Source: Aptenodytes patagonicus (lineage: Eukaryota; Chordata; Aves; Sphenisciformes; Spheniscidae). Taken from it: DNA of 64,000 bases. The notes beneath the pieces are model-generated. The model had not been told where the DNA came from. It worked only from the letters and a program-made list of their open reading frames with translations, and ran no database searches. Of the stretch, positions 62,101-64,000 are shown one piece after another. Made by a program: the position numbers and the translations under genes. The stretch is from positions 4,402,001 to 4,466,000 of the forward strand of contig NC_134961.1 in the NCBI RefSeq assembly GCF_965638725.1, given 5' to 3'. How positions within the stretch are numbered: position 1 is the stretch's first letter; each line of letters starts with the position of its first letter.

Positions 62101-64000
62101 ACAGGAGCAGCCAGTGCAACAGCAGCGCAGGAAGGTGTGGGTCTTCACAGAAAACAAAACAAACCAAACAAAAAACCAACAACCTCCCTCCCCTCAAAGC
62201 ACAAACACATATCCAGGATAAATGATGCGTAGCCTCTAGGACTTTGCAATGAGAGAAAACATACATGTGAATTACTCTGCTTTGAAAAATCCTCACCGTT
62301 ACCATTATACCATCTCTGCATTCCTGCAGAGGTTTTCAACAAAGACAGCAGATAATCCAGCCAGAGCAGTGTTTTGGGAAACGGACATTACAAATCAAAA
62401 AAACCCCTTGTTTTGACAAGTGATTGGCAAATCATTTGAGATGGCAAAAGGTAAACATGCTGTTCAAACCTGCCCCATCACTTACAGTTTCAGAATCACG
62501 ATGAACTGCCACTAAATCCTTTGGTTTCTCTGTGAACTCCAAAAACCAAGATTTGTTCTTTTCTGGTTCTCAGACTCGGTCTCGCAAGCTGAGCAAACCC
62601 TACAGTGACTGTACGGAGACTGGTGCTGACATACCAGTAGAAAATCTCTATAACAAGAGCTACTCACTCCAGGTAAATCTGTTACATTTGTTTTTATCAG
62701 TCGCTTGAACACTACCTTCATAAAAAGCTTTACAATATCCTGTAGTTCAGGATCTGAGATTGTGAACAGTCCAGGTGTAGGGTCACTGCTTCTAACACTG
62801 ATGTAAAATACCACAGCACTTTTTAAAAATCCAAGTTTTATTCCTAAGTGGTTCATGTTTGAAGTTCCCTTAGGCGCCCTGTTAGATAAAGAGAGAACAT
62901 TAGCTCATTAGGCAATTTTCAAGCAATGTGAGACTGGAAAATATTGGCCAAGTAAATGTTGCAGCTTAGTAACCCTTGAAGCCAGAAATTGTGACCTTTA
63001 GGACTCCAAGAATAACAGATACCATCTAATCAGTATCCAGATAGCAGGATGTTTGTTTACAGAGTAAGTTTCCACTAATTTTGCATGGTTTCTGTAATTG
63101 GGTCCTCTTGGAGAGTGTCAGTTGTTCTGGCACTCTCCACTTGAAGAATCATAATTATATTAGCTGCTGCCTACTGCAAAGCCTGTGCCTAGGCTGGATT
63201 TTTATTTTATGGGGTATTATACCTGAAATCTGCTGTGATGTATTGCCAGGTAGGATCACACAGACATTATCTCAGGTTTTTAATAACAGTACTTCACCAA
63301 AACTCAGGGCTTAGGAGGGCTGGGACTGGGACCAAAAGGCTTGACGGCTGGGATTTCAAAAAGAGAAGTTCAGTTCCTGCTTGTTCCAACTGATTGTTTT
63401 AGCACAAAACACTGACTCTACTGCCTTATTAATCCTTACAACTTCAGGTCTACAAATATGCACCAACACAATTTGGTCGAAGCTGTGAACATTTTCACTA
63501 GTGAGTCACATCCCACACCTAGTTGTTGATTCATGGACCACATGCCATGGCAGACCAAAAACCTTCTCTTTGGCTGTGAAAAGAGCAACTGCAACACTGA
63601 AGCTTTTGATGGCTATAGGGGAAGTGGGGGCATTCACAGAAACCCCCCCTCAGAGAGGATTATATTCTTATTTCTTGCACTAGAGCCTAAACCCTCCATG
63701 CCACTTTCTGCCTGTATTTGTATTTACTAGCAACAGAGCGTGAAGGCCCAGGGAAATGGGTTCCCATCTTATTGCTACTATCGTAAATAGAGGATGTTTT
63801 TAGGTGCGTGCGAGCCTGGAGCTTGGCGCTGCGGAAACGCAGCAGCCTGTGCTTCTTAGACACCAGCTCTTGGTTTATCTCCCCCAGATTTGCCTGCACT
63901 CCTGCTTTCAGAAGGCCATGGTGGACTCGTGTGGCTGTGCCCAGTATGCACAGCCCTTACCTGCTGGGGCAGAGTACTGCAACTACAAGAAAAACCCCAA
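55789..64000 (+). CDS. SCNN1G: SCNN1G, amiloride-sensitive epithelial sodium channel gamma subunit (5' part, runs off the window)
   Basis: Gamma subunit of ENaC, the apical Na+ channel of tight epithelia (kidney, hindgut, lung), which works as a trimer with alpha and beta. Seven coding exons join in frame into 428 codons plus two bases. The product shows the cytosolic N-terminus with the gating His39-Gly40 pair, the first membrane helix at about 54-77, the FPAVTICN segment typical of ENaC/DEG channels, the cleavage-site region at 132-181, and part of the Cys-rich extracellular domain (Cys205, 214, 258, 266, 282, 371, 393, 397, 406, 408, 422). The gamma identity rests on the MAPG start, MRWYCLNTNTHGCRRIVVSR, and GFQLC followed by YTFSSGVNAIQEWYKLHYMN. 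Thumb end, second membrane helix and C-terminal PPxY motif lie beyond the window. The neighbour to the right should be SCNN1B if synteny holds. Confidence 0.96.
57005..57299 (+). CDS. SCNN1G: SCNN1G exon 3 (residues 106-204), protease-site exon
   Basis: Encodes YSSMKDYLSELDKETKKAL, the cleavage region with KVRR (137-140) and the polybasic QKRK (175-178), then GFQL. Acceptor TCCAATGCAG, donor GTGAGT. In mammals the segment between the two sites is the inhibitory tract released by furin and a second protease. Confidence 0.95.
57728..57921 (+). CDS. SCNN1G: SCNN1G exon 4 (residues 205-269)
   Basis: Encodes CDANNSSECALYTFSSGVNA, then QEWYKLHYMNIMAQIPLET, and LLTCFFDGLSCDKR. It has an NNSS glycosylation sequon and several of the conserved ENaC cysteines. 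Acceptor AATTATCAG, donor GTCAGT. Confidence 0.96.
58881..58984 (+). CDS. SCNN1G: SCNN1G exon 5 (residues 269-304)
   Basis: Encodes HFTLFHHPLHGNCYTFN, then SGENGTILSTSTGGSEY, the highly conserved finger/palm junction of ENaC subunits with an NGT sequon. Acceptor TTTCTTTCAG, donor GTAAGG. Confidence 0.95.
59436..59599 (+). CDS. SCNN1G: SCNN1G exon 6 (residues 304-358)
   Basis: Encodes LQVVLYIDEADYNPFLVTST, GAKIIVHDQNEYPFIEDIGT and EIETAAATSIGMHF, palm-domain strands conserved across ENaC/ASIC channels. Acceptor GTTCTTCAG, donor GTGAGT; ends in phase 0. Confidence 0.96.
59600..62573 (+). other. SCNN1G intron 6 and other introns
   Basis: Intron 6 is the largest seen (about 3 kb). Others are 899 (56,106-57,004), 428, 959, 451 and 1,215 bases (62,673-63,887). 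All are GT-AG. No RNA gene, coding insert or transposon was recognised in them. Confidence 0.7.
62574..62672 (+). CDS. SCNN1G: SCNN1G exon 7 (residues 359-391)
   Basis: A 33-codon exon found by splice sites and frame: TRSRKLSKPYSDCTETGAD, then PVENLYNKSYSLQ. Acceptor TGGTTCTCAG, donor GTAAAT. It follows a 3 kb intron. Confidence 0.94.
63888..64000 (+). CDS. SCNN1G: SCNN1G exon 8, cut by the window edge (residues 392-428 and on)
   Basis: Encodes ICLHSCFQKAMVDSCGCAQY, then AQPLPAGAEYCNYKKNP, the Cys-rich thumb base. Acceptor ATCTCCCCCAG. The exon is still open at base 64,000. Confidence 0.95.
   Translation, partial: MCLHSCFQKAMVDSCGCAQYAQPLPAGAEYCNYKKNP

Overview
The window looks like vertebrate nuclear DNA, most likely from a bird. 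The reasons are short introns, a GC-rich isochore with CpG-rich promoters, almost no recognisable interspersed repeats, and two intact multi-exon vertebrate genes whose order fits the vertebrate HS3ST2 / USP31 / SCNN1G / SCNN1B neighbourhood (human 16p12.2, from memory). The species itself cannot be read from the sequence.

Layout. (1) 1 to about 18,970 is intergenic. It is GC-rich, without a convincing gene, and is punctuated by about 15 AT-rich islands rich in homeobox, forkhead, POU and TCF-like words. These look like conserved non-coding regulatory elements. A CpG-rich block at about 15.8-16.65 kb has no gene attached. (2) About 18,970-25,532 is AT-rich and unspliced, and reads as the roughly 6.6 kb 3' UTR of USP31. 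It ends at an AATAAA on the minus strand exactly where base composition changes. (3) 25,533-54,801 (minus) is the complete USP31 coding region. I resolved it into 16 exons that join without a frame break into 1,332 codons, keeping the USP catalytic triad and two CPxC zinc motifs. (4) About 54.0-55.8 kb is a large CpG island between two genes transcribed away from each other. (5) 55,789-64,000 (plus) holds the first seven coding exons of SCNN1G, the gamma subunit of the epithelial sodium channel. The gene runs off the right edge; exons join in frame for 428 codons.

The two genes have unrelated jobs. USP31 is a deubiquitinase with a long Ser/Lys-rich tail, and SCNN1G is a subunit of the apical amiloride-sensitive Na+ channel. 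What links them is position: the USP31 start codon and the inferred SCNN1G first exon are only about 0.6 kb apart, head to head.

Points most worth checking: a GC-AG intron in USP31 right behind the catalytic His codon; a possible in-frame 15-residue N-terminal extension of SCNN1G from an upstream exon; a gamma-ENaC furin site with Lys instead of Arg at P4; the shared promoter; and the array of AT-rich islands. No CRISPR arrays, tRNA or rRNA genes, viral genes or clear transposons were seen.
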